This document shows, piece after piece, positions 35,010-46,692 of a stretch of 64,000 bases of DNA. This stretch comes from Filosporella fistucella (taxonomy: Eukaryota; Ascomycota; Leotiomycetes; Helotiales). Below the pieces are notes generated by a model, which made no database searches, had not been told where the DNA came from, and saw only the letters and a program-made list of their open reading frames with translations. Each line of letters opens with the position of its first letter. Positions within the stretch are counted from its first letter, which is position 1. The stretch covers positions 4,154,001-4,218,000 of the forward strand of contig JAQJZZ010000008.1 in the NCBI GenBank assembly GCA_030077755.1. The letters are read 5' to 3'. A program made the position numbers and the translations under genes.

Positions 35010-37411
35010 ATGACTGATCCCTTAACCGCCGTGGCAAGCCTTGCCGCTGTAACTCAACTTGCGGGCCAAGTCATTGTCTCCGTCAATAAACTTTATTCAC
35101 TCTGGAAACAGGTGAAAGATGCCCCGAAAGATCTCGAGTATTTGTTGAAGGACATTCGAAGTACAGCAAAGATCTTGGGACGACTTCCAGCTGAAGATGA
35201 GGAACTCTCTCTCATACTCAAGGATCCTCTCGAAAATGTCAAAGATATCTTGTTCGAGCTAGAGACACTTGTGCTATCTTTAGCTAATGCAGCTGGGGCA
35301 AAAAAATTGAAGGGGAAATTATGGCTTGAATGTCTCCGTTTTGCAATGAGATCCAAAGAGGTATATTCTCTGATCGCGAAGTTAGAGAGGGCCGAAGGGA
35401 AGATAGGGCTTGCTCTTGAGGTTAATGGACAGTGAGTTTTCCGAACCTCAGGCGCTGATCTAAAAGATTGCCATGTTAAAACCTAGCTGATAATAAATTC
35501 TATAGCATTACACGGAGAGAAGATCGAATACTGCAGAGAGAGCAATATACCATGATGCAAAATGTTCTCCTCTTACTCTCCAACAAACAATCCATTGACG
35601 TTGTCAAGACAGAAGAAACCACGCAGTACGCCATCACTGATATTCAGAAAGAGGAAAATGGTACGATCACGGACATACAACGTACTAGAAAAACCAAAAT
35701 ATTCAGAAAATCTTATGGTTGGTGGGGGATAGGATACGTACAGACTACATGTATAGCTTCGACAAACTCTCATCAGAATCTCATGGAGGTTGAGAAAATT
35801 GAAACAAAGTTTCTGCCCGCAGCATATCTTGGATTCAAGGGATTTTCATTCCTCAGAGGCTTGGATGGTGGGCAATGGAAATATTGGTTTGAACCTGTGA
35901 GAATTGTACAAGATTCCGCTCCTATATTTCAAGCTTGCAAAACAGGCAGCTTACATGTTGTTATCGAGTTGTGTGAGCAAAGAAAAGCTTCGGTATATGA
36001 TGCCACTACTACTGGCCTAACTCCATTGCATGTGAGCACTCTTCCGTGAGCCCAGAGCATTTCAATCGCTTACCTTTCTTTAGATTGCCGCCGCTCACTG
36101 CCGCCCTGAAGTTTGCAAATGGTTAATCATGCGCGGCGCGAATGGAAATGCCACTGATACACTGGTGGGAGGGTAAAAATATATTTCCTAACACTAGAAT
36201 ACTAATGTACATGGCGCCTTTGCTAAGCTTAGTACAGAACTCCGCTACACTATGCAGCAAGAGAAAGTGGAGGGGACTTCTCCCCGACGCTTGATGGAGG
36301 AAGCCTTACGGAGGCTGTTGACAATATATCCCGTCCGAAAGACGCACTCGATACATTCAGGGTACTGGTGGAAAAAGGGAAATGCGACCCAATGTTGAAA
36401 CTTACAGCATGCGGGGTATTTGCTCGGATGACGCCATTACATTTGTATAGTGGCCTTGAAGACTCGTTCTTGTTCCTTCTCAATCAAGATGAATTCTGTC
36501 TTGACCTAGCTGAAAGAGATCAAGACGGATCCACCGTACTTGAAAGCATGCTTCTAAATCAACTTCCCCGTGCTGCTGGAACAGCGAATATTCTACTGGC
36601 CCCGAGGACATCCGCAGTGTATGCTAGCCCAACCTTTGACACCGAAATGGCGATGTTCAGTGCTATCCAGAAATTATTTTTTGCTATAAGAAAGAATCAC
36701 AGGCAAAAAATTTTGAGATTGAACCACGAAAAATCATCTATATCCAATACACAACAAGATATAAAATCCTGCACACTTCTATTACAAAATATCCTCCAAC
36801 TAGGAGTCGATGTACATGCTCGGGACTTTGATGGCAGGACACCCTTCACAGCTCTGATTGCACAACTTACGTGGGGTCACATCATTTTTAAGACATTGTT
36901 GAACGAGATGATCATTACTTGGTTCCAGCTCTTGAGCAATCATGGATACGAATTGCAACATTATATTCGTGAGGAGGGACGGAAGCAACCTGAAACCTCT
37001 TTCTCTTCTGGAACTTTCATAGGAAATGGTACCGAATATGTTCAGTTGAATGATGTTCGACGACATATCACTCTTAGCCCGGGACCTGTAGAAAACGAAG
37101 TTCTGTTCGAGCTCAGGCTGCAATACTTCTGTGGAGACATCTTTGCACCGCACTACAAATGCTCATGCAACAAGATTCCTGGGTCATGGAAAAGTGATAT
37201 ACGTCAACCATGCGAATGTCTCGAGTTAAAAGAGTGGAAAGAAGTCGAGATGACCTTCTTGATAGTGCCGTTGCGGGATGGTGTTCAAGAATTCACCTTG
37301 TGGAACGAATTCGATTCACTAAAGGAGATCCTGGCCCAATCTTTATGGCTGCGAGATGGAAAACGTAGACCTGGAAAGGAGTCCACGCAGTTTCAGGGGC
37401 TGCTTTCATAG
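35010..37411 (+). CDS. Helo-like N-terminal domain / ankyrin-repeat protein
   Basis: Exons are 35010-35431, 35506-36031, 36084-36172 and 36238-37411, giving 736 residues. The first 140 residues (MTDPLTAVASLAAVTQLAGQ, KLYSLWKQVKDAPKDLEYLL) match the fungal N-terminal domain of STAND proteins (Helo-like), a helical bundle found on NLR-type immune and incompatibility proteins. Next is a coiled segment and a domain with YGWWGIGYVQTT and KFLPAAYLGFKGFSF that I cannot name. Ankyrin repeats follow: APIFQACKTGSLHVVIEL, TGLTPLHVIAAAHCRPEV, GGTPLHYAARESGG, and a degenerate one at MTPLHLYSGLED. The C-terminal 250 residues are unassigned with several Cys (CSCNKIPG, PCECLELKEW). There is no NACHT or NB-ARC motif, so this is not a complete NLR. 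An inverted, decayed paralogue lies 240 bases downstream. Confidence 0.8.
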
Positions 37412-37651
37412 GAACTCATCAGAAGGGGTAGGAAGTTGCGCCATTCTGCACGTGGAAATAAGTTTGACATAGGGCAAAAATGAGACCAGAAAGTGTGCAA
37501 GAGCAATTTGACGTAAGACTCATCTCGGCACAGTTTGTACCATGAAATAAGTAGAAGGCATCACTGTCAGATATTTCCGTGCTCTGCATGTTATCAATAC
37601 ATTCATTGCTTGCACACACTATGTAAAATTAAAGTTCCAATTATTAAACGG

Positions 37652-40009
37652 CTAAGCTCCCTCCACCAGCGAACTCTTTGCGGAAGTAGGCTGATCAGTA
37701 ATCTCAGATAGTTGCTGATCAGCATTATCACCATTGCACAGTTTGAAATCTTGAACTCCATTCATCAGCGGCCCGATCCAGAAGGTCGTCCTCTGAAGGA
37801 GAAGAAACTCAGGCCACAGCAGTGTTGTGTGTCCGTCTTCACATTCCATTTCTTGTTCACTTTCATCATCCTCAGCCATCCAGGAGCCAGGCATTCGATT
37901 CCTATCACGATGCATGCAATAACTCTCATTCTCCAATGTCAAGTTGTCAATATGAAAGTAAAGATCGGAAGTTGATATTCCTGGCTCAAGTAGCACTTGT
38001 CTTTGGATTATAAACTTCATCGTAGTTAATGAGGGAGCTCTCTGCGAATCTTCATCCTGAATGACACCGGGATTTCCTTCCCATTCTTTTCGAAGATAGG
38101 ACTGCAAGTCAATTCCCTCATCCCGCAGGATACTGAACCAGGTCATTAGAATGTGTCCGCAATAGTCGTCATCTAGCGCTTCTATATATATGATTCCGCT
38201 AGCAATTATCCCATACAGTGGTGTGTACTCACCCCGCCTCGCAAATACGTCACCACCTGCTCTCAGAATATCTCGAATAAGCAGCGTCGTCCATTTAGTT
38301 GTCGAGATCTGGTTCAAGGCGCCTACTCTCTATCCTCGGAAGGAATTCTGCATTTTTTTGATAGCCATACTCAAAGCAATATTGATATCTATCCCGAAAT
38401 CATACTGGTCATTCGCTCAAAAACGATCTGCTTGCCATCTTGGTTGCATGAGCAGGCGTACATTTTCAGCACTATCTGGAAATGCCCAAGCCAATTGAGA
38501 TCTTACAACAGAGCTCCCTCTAATGTCTAAAGCATTTATATCAGCCTCGAAGTACTCTTGCGTGATCAAATAATGACGAATAGACGACGAACCGCTCAAG
38601 ACGTGCAAAGCAGTTGATCCTTCAAAGAAATGAAACGTTGAGGAGTTTGGTTTTGCCTTTGCCATAGGGTCGCTGTCGCCTTCTTCTATAAGAGCTCGTA
38701 TCGTATCGTACGCATCTTGTGCTCGGTAATCATGTGCTGAGGCATTAAAGTTTGTGGACCGTCATCGATCAGCGATACGTCGTATGCTTGTCCACTTCTC
38801 CTACAAGCATAGTGCAAAGAAGTTTTATCACATCAATGGTGGTCAGTATACATCATTTCAATACCTTTTGGCGGCACTATCCTCCATTTTTTGCATCAAT
38901 CATGGCACAGCTGGCACCTTCTGCAATCAGGTATTTGCAAACTTCTGGCCGACAATGAGCTGCGGCAAACTGGTCATAGGCTAGAGACGAGGCGACCTCA
39001 GCGTCTGAGTATACTCACATGTAAGGGTGTGAATCCAGAAACAGTCGTGTCAAAGACCGAAGCTTTTCCCATATTGCAAAGCGGAACGACTTGCTCCAAA
39101 TCTCCATTTCGGCAAGCTTTGAAGAACAGTGAAACTGTAGGGGTTGTGATAATTGGCTTGAGCGAATATTTCCATTCAAAGCTTATCCACGCCTGCATAA
39201 CAGAGAGCATCCTTAACCGAACCTACGATGCAAATAGAAGTTTTATTTCGGCGGTCGTGTATTCTTCAAGCTTCTCTGCACTTCCTGGGGATGTGGTGAA
39301 GGTAACTTGAACAAACTCAATTCCTCCCCATCCGTATGTGATAACCCGCTTGGAGTTGTAAGGCAAGGAGTGAGCTTGTGTACCATTACTGGGTGAAGTT
39401 TTGGTATAACAGGCTGCTCTCTGTTCAAGTCTCTCCAAATCAAGACTCGGCCCATCCTTCTCCCTCAATAGTGATGATATTTTCCGCTTCATCACTTCAT
39501 GTTGACCTTTAAATACCACACTGGTCAAAGAGTGGAACGTCAGCAAATGACCAATCGTGCGTCTCATTTGACAACCACGAAATATTGGGGCACGAACATC
39601 TGATGCACTGCAATAGCAAGAAGTAAGTTTGCTTTGATTCTTTCCAGCCTATCTTTCAATTCTTCCACCTCCCTCGCCTTCGATAAGTAACTGACAACAA
39701 TTCGCCAAGACTTGCTTTTCGGCTTCATCTCGTCACCTAACGGGAGCAGTAGAGACTACAATGCTGATAGTGCGACTATGGCTTGTTGAAGACCTTTTAT
39801 GACTGCGTGGCATAGATCAACAGTCATTTCCGCCACAATTTCTAGTATTTCTGCGACGAGTCGAATATCCTGTATCAGTAGCTTGAGTTGCTTCGGGGCG
39901 CCTCTGACCTCTTTCCAGAGAGATAAGAGTTTGATCGTGCAGGCAAGGACGTAGCCAGCAAGCTGGGTCACTGCTGCTGTACTTTAGACAAATGCTATGA
40001 CTTCTGCCA
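37652..40009 (-). pseudogene. Decayed inverted paralogue of the Helo-like/ankyrin gene
   Basis: Reading the minus strand, all parts of the upstream neighbour recur in the same order. The N-terminal domain (AAVTQLAGYVLACTIKLLSL, KEVRGAPKQLKLLIQDIR) is at 40009-39600, YGWGGIEFVQVTFTTSPGSA near 39330, ACRNGDLEQVVPLCNMGKAS and GFTPLHVS near 39100-39030, AAAHCRPEVCKYLIAEGAS near 38950, a repeat-like block at 38665-38417, and the C-terminal region at 38317-37652 (MTWFSILRDEGIDLQSYL, IGPLMNGVQDFKL). The frame is broken: TAA at codon 9 after MAEVIAFV, TAG after IVALSAL, at least two frameshifts between 39250 and 39170, loss of the third donor (GGATAG where the intact gene has GGGTAA) and a frameshift near 38700. 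The C-terminal piece still has a 221-codon ORF. Confidence 0.82.
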
Positions 40010-40640
40010 TTGCGATGATGAATTTCAACAGCACAATGAGCGTAAGCTCTTCGAACATAAATACAATGGTGGATAGAAAGAGGAGCAATGTCCGAAAGAC
40101 ACTGAATGGTGTTGGCTTGTGAGGTTCGAGGCTGGAAGTTGCAGCATCGTACTGCATGCCCTCTTCCGCCCAGCAAACCAAAGTGAGTTTCAGGGTTACG
40201 CTTGGAAGTTTGGTAATACACATGTATGCAGTCTATCGATAATCCAAGCGAATGGAGAGTAAGGAGATTACTATATTGATGCTGTGCTCGAAGTTGAAGC
40301 AGGCTGGAATAAGGCGGCAGCCAAGTAAAGTGGCAGATACGCTGGAAACTTCCCGACACCACTGACAAGCTTGGTAGCAGAGGAAAAACGAGCACGACTA
40401 GAAAGTACTACCTGAACGTGAAATAGCAAATTATTCAACCTGCAAAGGCAAATCATAGTCTCATAGCATCGGTGCGTGATGTACAACAGGCAAGGAAAAT
40501 CGTTCATGTCCCATGCCTCATGATAATGCACCAATCCCCGCTACTCCCCCAATTTCATCTACCATGCGCCCACGCCCAATTTCCATGCATAAAACATTCA
40601 ATGACAGTCTATATGTGTCAGTCTACCCTTGAAAGTCTAT
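40010..40640. other. Intergenic between the pseudogene and the phosphofructo-2-kinase gene
   Basis: Upstream region of the decayed copy and 3' region of the kinase gene. No gene was recognised. Confidence 0.4.
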
Positions 40641-42852
40641 TTAGTCCTTGGACAAAGGATGTTCGGCTCCCTTGACGGCAGTAACTGGCTCAGCTGGGGT
40701 GCCAAGACCAGAACCAACCATGGGGCTGACCACACCAGATGGTGGAACCGGGATCCGGATGTCCTCTGGTGATCCAGGGACCATCGCGGGATCGAGGTCT
40801 GGAATTGGGATAATCTTGGCCTCGTTTTGGTATGAAGCTGGGATGATCTGAGATGGTTAGTGATAAGTACACCTGATCATAGCGAAGCACTCACCTCAAT
40901 GATCTGGTTGCGAGGGAACTTCAAAGCTGGAATACTCATAGCATCGCAAGCCATCAGGTAACCGTAGAGGACTCGGAGGACGGACTCATGAGCGATGATC
41001 AAGAGGTCGCTTTGTTCACGCTCCAGCTCCAAGATGATTGGCTCCAGACGGACGGCAAGGTCATGGTAGGACTGGGAATGGTTAGAAAGAACTCTGGAAT
41101 AAATCGCGCAAAACCTTACCTCAGCACGGGGATAACGGTGGTGGTATGGATCTGCCTCATGCTTTTCAACCTCTTCAGGATAGCAACGGCGAATAGCCTT
41201 CTCAGACAACTTCTCACATACTCCGGGATTGAGCTGCGCCATTTGTGCACGTTGGCGAACTTCGTAACCCTTCTCAGACAAGTACTCAGCACTCTCAACG
41301 GTGCGTCTGCGTGTGGAGGTCCAGATAGTGAGTGGCTTCTCAGGAACTGGTGATCCGACCTTGGCCATCAAAGCAGCCCTCTCGACTTCACGATGGGCAA
41401 TCAATGCGTCTGCCATTTTTACAGAATAGGCACGTCCTTCTTCGCCCAGAGATGCATCAGCTTGATAAGAGTCCTCGACATTGGAAGTACCAGCCCGAGC
41501 GAAGAATGTTCGACGGGACTTGATGTGGAGGTTCATCAGGTAGAAGACGATTCGGTGAGCAAGGTAGCCGAAGCTAACATTGTTGAACTCAAGCTTTTGT
41601 CCGGCGTTGATCATCTTAATCCAATTAAGGTCAGGTTCCTTCATGGTCTCAAACTCGGGAATCTTCATATCGATTCTGGAGAGGTAAAGGCGTGCAGCTT
41701 CATCGGGATCCATACCACGGAACTATTTGGTTAGTCTTGGCGTGGGAAGACAGGTTCACTACTTACATCAGGAGATGAAATCTTGACCGAACGAGCATTC
41801 TCCTCGAGAATCTTCTGGTCAGTGACAAGGGACTCAAGGAAGACGGTCTATCATTGAAGTGTCAGTGAGTTTGAGGGCTTGGCGGGTGTGACTTCCTTAC
41901 CTGAACGTCATGCTTAGCGAACTCCTTAGCCAAGGATCTACGGCCAAGCGCAAGGGGGTTAACGGCATCATAAATAGCAACTTGACCATTTTGATGATTG
42001 AGAAATAGGTAAATATCTTCACGACATTTCTTCAAGATCTTCTGGCGGAGCATAACGGAGTTGGCAGATGCGTTGATGAAGAAATAATCTTCTGGAACAT
42101 CAGTGCCCTCACCCATAGTTGCACGACGATAGTCTCCTAAATGGAATACACGAGTCTTCACACCCAACCTGCGAGAGTAAACAATTTGACCAGAGTGTCA
42201 TCGAAGCAACATACCAGGATAGATATCGGCAGAGTGATACAGAGATATGACTAGCAGTTATCAGTATTCATGATGACTCTAGGTAAATTGAACTCACGTC
42301 TTGCCTCGGGCCGGGAGACCAACGAGGACGATGGCGATTCTTCCAGAATGAAAGAGTCGACCGGACATAGTGCTGTAGAGTTGGGCGGGAGCCATAGGAG
42401 GATGCTTCTCATCTTTGCTGTCCTTGACATCGTGAACGGCATCAATAAAGGTGGAGGAGCGACGGCGATATCTTGGCGAATTGGCCGCAATCTCGGCGGT
42501 CCTGTTCAGATATGTTAGCAAATCCCAGACTAATTTCGACAATTGACTAAGAGAAAGGAGTGAAATACGGCGGGAATGATGGAAGCTCTTTGCATGGAGA
42601 GCGCGAGATATATGCGTTGGCAGGAACTGTCAGTCGAGCTAGAGACTCAGCCACAGCAGCATTAATGGCAGCATCAATGGTAGCAGCTTTGACATCTTCG
42701 ACCTCGATCAATGCCAACGAGAGTTCATCATAATCGAGAAAACGATTATAGTCTTGAACACCGGTAGAACTAGACTGTTGCAAGCCACTCTCATCGCTTC
42801 CGCTGCTCTTTTTGCATCCTGCCCACCAGTCGGCGGATCTGGAAGCGAGCAT
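40641..42852 (-). CDS. 6-phosphofructo-2-kinase with inactive-looking bisphosphatase domain
   Basis: Makes fructose-2,6-bisphosphate, the activator of glycolytic phosphofructokinase. Eight exons: 42852-42569, 42501-42298, 42250-42215, 42168-41901, 41847-41767, 41722-41120, 41071-40895 and 40847-40641, giving 619 residues. The N-terminal kinase has Walker A GLPARGKTHIS and VKTRVFHLGDYRR. The C-terminal phosphatase-like domain has ARAGTSN where active enzymes have RHGES: the phosphate-accepting His is Ala368 (codon 41494-41492). The later YPEEVEKHEADPYHHRYPRA, ESYHDLAVRLEPIILELER and IIAHESVLRVLYGYL are kept, including the second His. In yeast Pfk26 the same His is replaced and the protein is kinase-only (established), so that is inferred here. 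The 36-base third exon is fixed by frame and by conserved residues. Confidence 0.93.
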
Positions 42853-43653
42853 GTTGGGCGGCTTTGAGAGGCACGAATGAAACAAAATCGACGTGAAATA
42901 GAAACAACGGTGCAAATGACACGTCACGATAGATATTGCGGATGGAAAAAAGTTGTGATGAGATGTTGTGAAAGAAAATACTCACAGGAGAGTATCCATC
43001 GCCTTTTAAAGTTGCCAAACAAACGTATGGCGACCCGTAAAACCAAAGCGGCGACGAGGCTAGCAGGTGAATAAAGTATGAATAACTTCTTCTCAGAAAG
43101 TTTCTTCGTTGACGGGATACCTCAATACTACCGCAGCAGCGGTAAAAGGCGCACGGCGGACAAGAATGAGGGAAATAACTGTGCTATCGACAGTGTTAGT
43201 CCAATTGGATCTGTGACAGCTTCTGGATATTCCATCCACACCCTTACACTGTATCAAGGTGAGAGATCTCAATTTTGGCAAATTGGATTCTGATATGTTT
43301 GTGTTGTAGACAGAAAAGATGAAGCCGATCGCAGCCGTCGTTATCAAGATCTCGATAGCAATATTTTAGTCAGTTATCAGTTTCGTCTAGTAGTCCAATG
43401 GGAATTCAAACCGATGTTTGCCCGGCCCGAGCAGCAGGGTTTTGGCCTGGCGCCTCCTTTGTTTGCCTGACTGCAAGCTCCCTTTCTGAAATTTTGAGCG
43501 CGGCATTGTATTCAGCTGTTTCTCCCAGTCGAGGTGATCTGCTTGTCGACGAAGTCACACTCTCCCATCATCAGTCCGGAAATTTCTATCGCCTTCACCA
43601 GATCCCCACCTTAACTACCCTCCCTTTTGTCTAAACTTCCAAGCATCTCCATC
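42853..43653. promoter_or_regulatory. Divergent upstream region of the phosphofructo-2-kinase gene and tom40
   Basis: About 800 bases between outward-facing start codons. A short palindromic CCGCAGCAGCGG sits near 43131-43142. No gene was recognised. Confidence 0.4.
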
Positions 43654-44845
43654 ATGACGACAATGGCTCTGGAGAAGGACTCTCCCCTGGGGTTTATGTA
43701 CAATAATGCAGTCACTTCTGCTCTTGCAGACACTTACACATCCTTTTCGGAGCGAAGGGCAGCTTTAGGACTGTCGAACCCTGGTACTGTTGAGAACATT
43801 GCGCGAGAGGTTCAAAGAGATGTATTCCTGAACAATTATACATTCTCGGGGCTGCGGGCGGATCTCACCAAAGCATTCAGCATTTCACCATTGTTCCAGG
43901 TCTCTCATGCCTTTGCTATGGGATCGCAAGGCTTGCCACCATACACTTTCGCTGCTCTGTTTGGTAACAATAAGGTGTGTAAGGAGACCAAGTTGCAACT
44001 TGGCAGTGAGATCGAGGCACTCAGCAATGCTAATATATTATCCGCAGATCTTCATGCAAGGCAACATCGATAATGAAGGCCAGCTCTCGACTCGATTCAA
44101 CTATCGGTGGACACAATCGCTTGTTAGCAAAGCTCAAATCCAAATTGCTGGACCCCAGGCTATGGTACAATTTGACAATGAATACACTGGAAACGATTTC
44201 ACTGCATCCATCAAGACTTTGAATGCTTCATTCCTTGATGGTGGACTGACTGGTATCTACATTGGATCATATCTGCAATCTGTTACCCCTAGTCTTGCTC
44301 TTGGTATGGAGGCGATCTGGCAACGTGCAGCTTTGAACCAGCCGCCCGAGACTGCTTTGTCATACTGTGCTAAGTATAAGGGAAGCGATTGGGTTGCTAG
44401 CGCTCAATTGGCAGCAGGTGGACAATTAAGTACATCATATTGGCGGAAGTTGACCGACAAGGTTGAAGTTGGAGCTGACTTGAACTTGCAATTCGTGGGT
44501 ATGGGAGGACCAATGATGGGAGGGCCAAGCAGAAAGGAGGGTGTTACTACTATTGGTGCTAAGTATGACTTCAGAATGTCTACTTTCAGAGCACAGGTCG
44601 ATTCGACTGGAAAGTTGAGCTGTTTGTTGGAGAAGGCTATTTACCCACCTGTCCGATTGACCTTCGCTGCCGATATGGACCACTTCAAAGTAAGTTATAC
44701 GTTCTCTAATACGAAATCAGAGCTAATATCTGCATAGCAAGCAGCAAAGATCGGCATGGCCATTTCCATTGAGTCTGGTAGCGAAGAGCTCCAAGAACAG
44801 CAAGAAATGGCAGGTGGTGCAGCACCAGCCCAAATCCCATTTTAA
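43654..44845 (+). CDS. tom40: Tom40, channel of the mitochondrial outer-membrane translocase
   Basis: 19-strand beta-barrel pore through which nearly all nuclear-encoded mitochondrial proteins enter. Exons are 43654-43974, 44048-44689 and 44738-44845, giving 356 residues. Signatures include [77 protein letters not shown] and the end [14 protein letters not shown]. The upstream frame extends to a non-ATG codon; the ATG at 43654 was taken, with a second ATG three codons later as alternative. [13 protein letters not shown] is a Gly/Met insertion before a late strand, common in fungal Tom40. Its small partner tom7 is in the same window. Confidence 0.95.
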
Positions 44846-46692
44846 ATCAACCCGCATACCCAAAACATCCCCCTCCGCTCCTACCTAATCGATATATAAT
44901 GCCTCGAAACGAAGCGCTTGTACACCGGCTACCTTGAATATATTGGATGGCTCACCAAAATTCTCTTTCGATCAAATCTGTCTTACTACTACCACAACCG
45001 AGTACGCCAAGAAATTCTCCGGTTTTACACTGCGCTCTCGTCCGATTGTCATCCCTGGAAGGGTCTTCTGCATATTTGGTGATGGCTGAAAGATGTGACG
45101 ATCATAGACTTTCATTTTTTGCGTTGCGCTGCATCTCTGGGTGGAAATTCAAGCGTGTTTGCACAGAGCTCTTTGGTTGTATGGCGGGGATGATCTGTAT
45201 TATAGTGGCTTTTATGCGGGGTGGTGTGGCATAATGCTACTGTAGAACCTGTGTACAAAAGGAATGAAAATGGTATGATGAAAATGTGTTTGATTGCGAA
45301 TCTTAAAAATTTGCAAGAACTTGATGTGACTGGTTCAGGAGCACCGAGCTAACCTGACGTCCCAGATCACATTAACTGAAAGACGATAGCAGTTTTGTCA
45401 ATTCTGTAAGTGCTTGAGATTTGTTGCTGTTGCTCTCCTCTTTCCTTGCTTGATGCTAGCATTTCCCTCCCGTTTTCTACTCATGTTCACGCCTGAGCAT
45501 CCCGTGACTAGTGTCAAGTTGATTTCTGCGATGAGGAATGGCATCACTGTAGAAGAGAGATTATATTGCAGCCTCGTTAAGCACACTCCTGGCTAAATCT
45601 TTAGTGGATCAGAGCACTCGGCAGGTCATTTCCATTTGGGCAATTGACTTTTGAACTTGCCTGGCAAAGAGGTGCATTTAGACTAGTCCACGAGGTTTAA
45701 TTCGTATGAAGAGGTGGGAGATGAAGAAGTTGATTTGCCTCTTCTGCCACTGATCGTGGAATTTCCGAATGGCAACCCAAACCAGCTGTTCCTGCCATTC
45801 CGGTTTGATGCCAGCATTTTCCCGCTCCTAACTGATATATCTCATTGCGTTGGCACCTTTCGCGAATGTCTGTGTGTTTCCTTCAGCAGAAATGGCATCT
45901 TTGTAACAGCAAGACTGTTGTTAAATATTTTGGAACACTCAGTAGGCTTCACAGCACAGCAACTGATTTCAGGCTCACAGCATGGTTGATAGTGAAAATG
46001 CCCACCAAATAACTATTTCAAGGAGGAGTCGCAGAGTCGAGCCTGTATAGGGACTAAAGATTAAGATGTGAAAAGTCGATTCCCATCCCCGTGCTGGATC
46101 TGGCTAAGTCGCAAAACGGGCCAGCTCCTTTGGGCAATCTCATGATCCTTCTTCTCGCACAACTATCATACCACCTACGACTTGCAACAAAACGAACCCT
46201 TCATGCATCGACCTGATACAGATTGGATGAATGACAGAGACCCATGTCTAGGGTGAAGCCAGGTGATGATCACACCACCAATTCATACCTCTTTCCCCTC
46301 CTCAACGATGATTGATGGAATTAACCCCACAAGGATCTTCGGAGTATTATGCTTGGATCTTCGTTTAGTAAAGCTTGTTATCATCGTTGGGTGTTTGAGT
46401 AGGGCTGATGTTGATGGTGTTATTGAGGTGGGTGTTGACTAACATGATTTTTTGCCTTGTGTTGCCAGCCTTGCCGGGTTGGCAGACTATATTTTGGGAT
46501 TGAGAAATGCAATCGCTCTTGGTTTTGCGAGATTCACAGGAATATTTATAAAATTTAACCTTGGACGTCAAGGAATTGATTGGCTCTCACTTCACCATTA
46601 TTATCGGGGTATCGAATCCAATTTGACACCTCCAGGAGAATCACAAAGTCCGCAAAATAGCAACATTCAGCAACATATCCAAGAAAGGTGTG
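44846..46692. other. Intergenic between tom40 and the RTA1-family gene
   Basis: No convincing gene. A plus-strand ORF reads from 46452 into the RTA1 gene without an ATG; it is the upstream open frame across the first intron and not extra protein. ORFs at 45414-45596 and 45714-45989 have no features. Confidence 0.4.

Noticed and set aside
40010..40395. Further upstream exon of the decayed ankyrin copy
   Set aside because: The frame continues (192 codons in another phase), but nothing matches the intact neighbour beyond its start codon.
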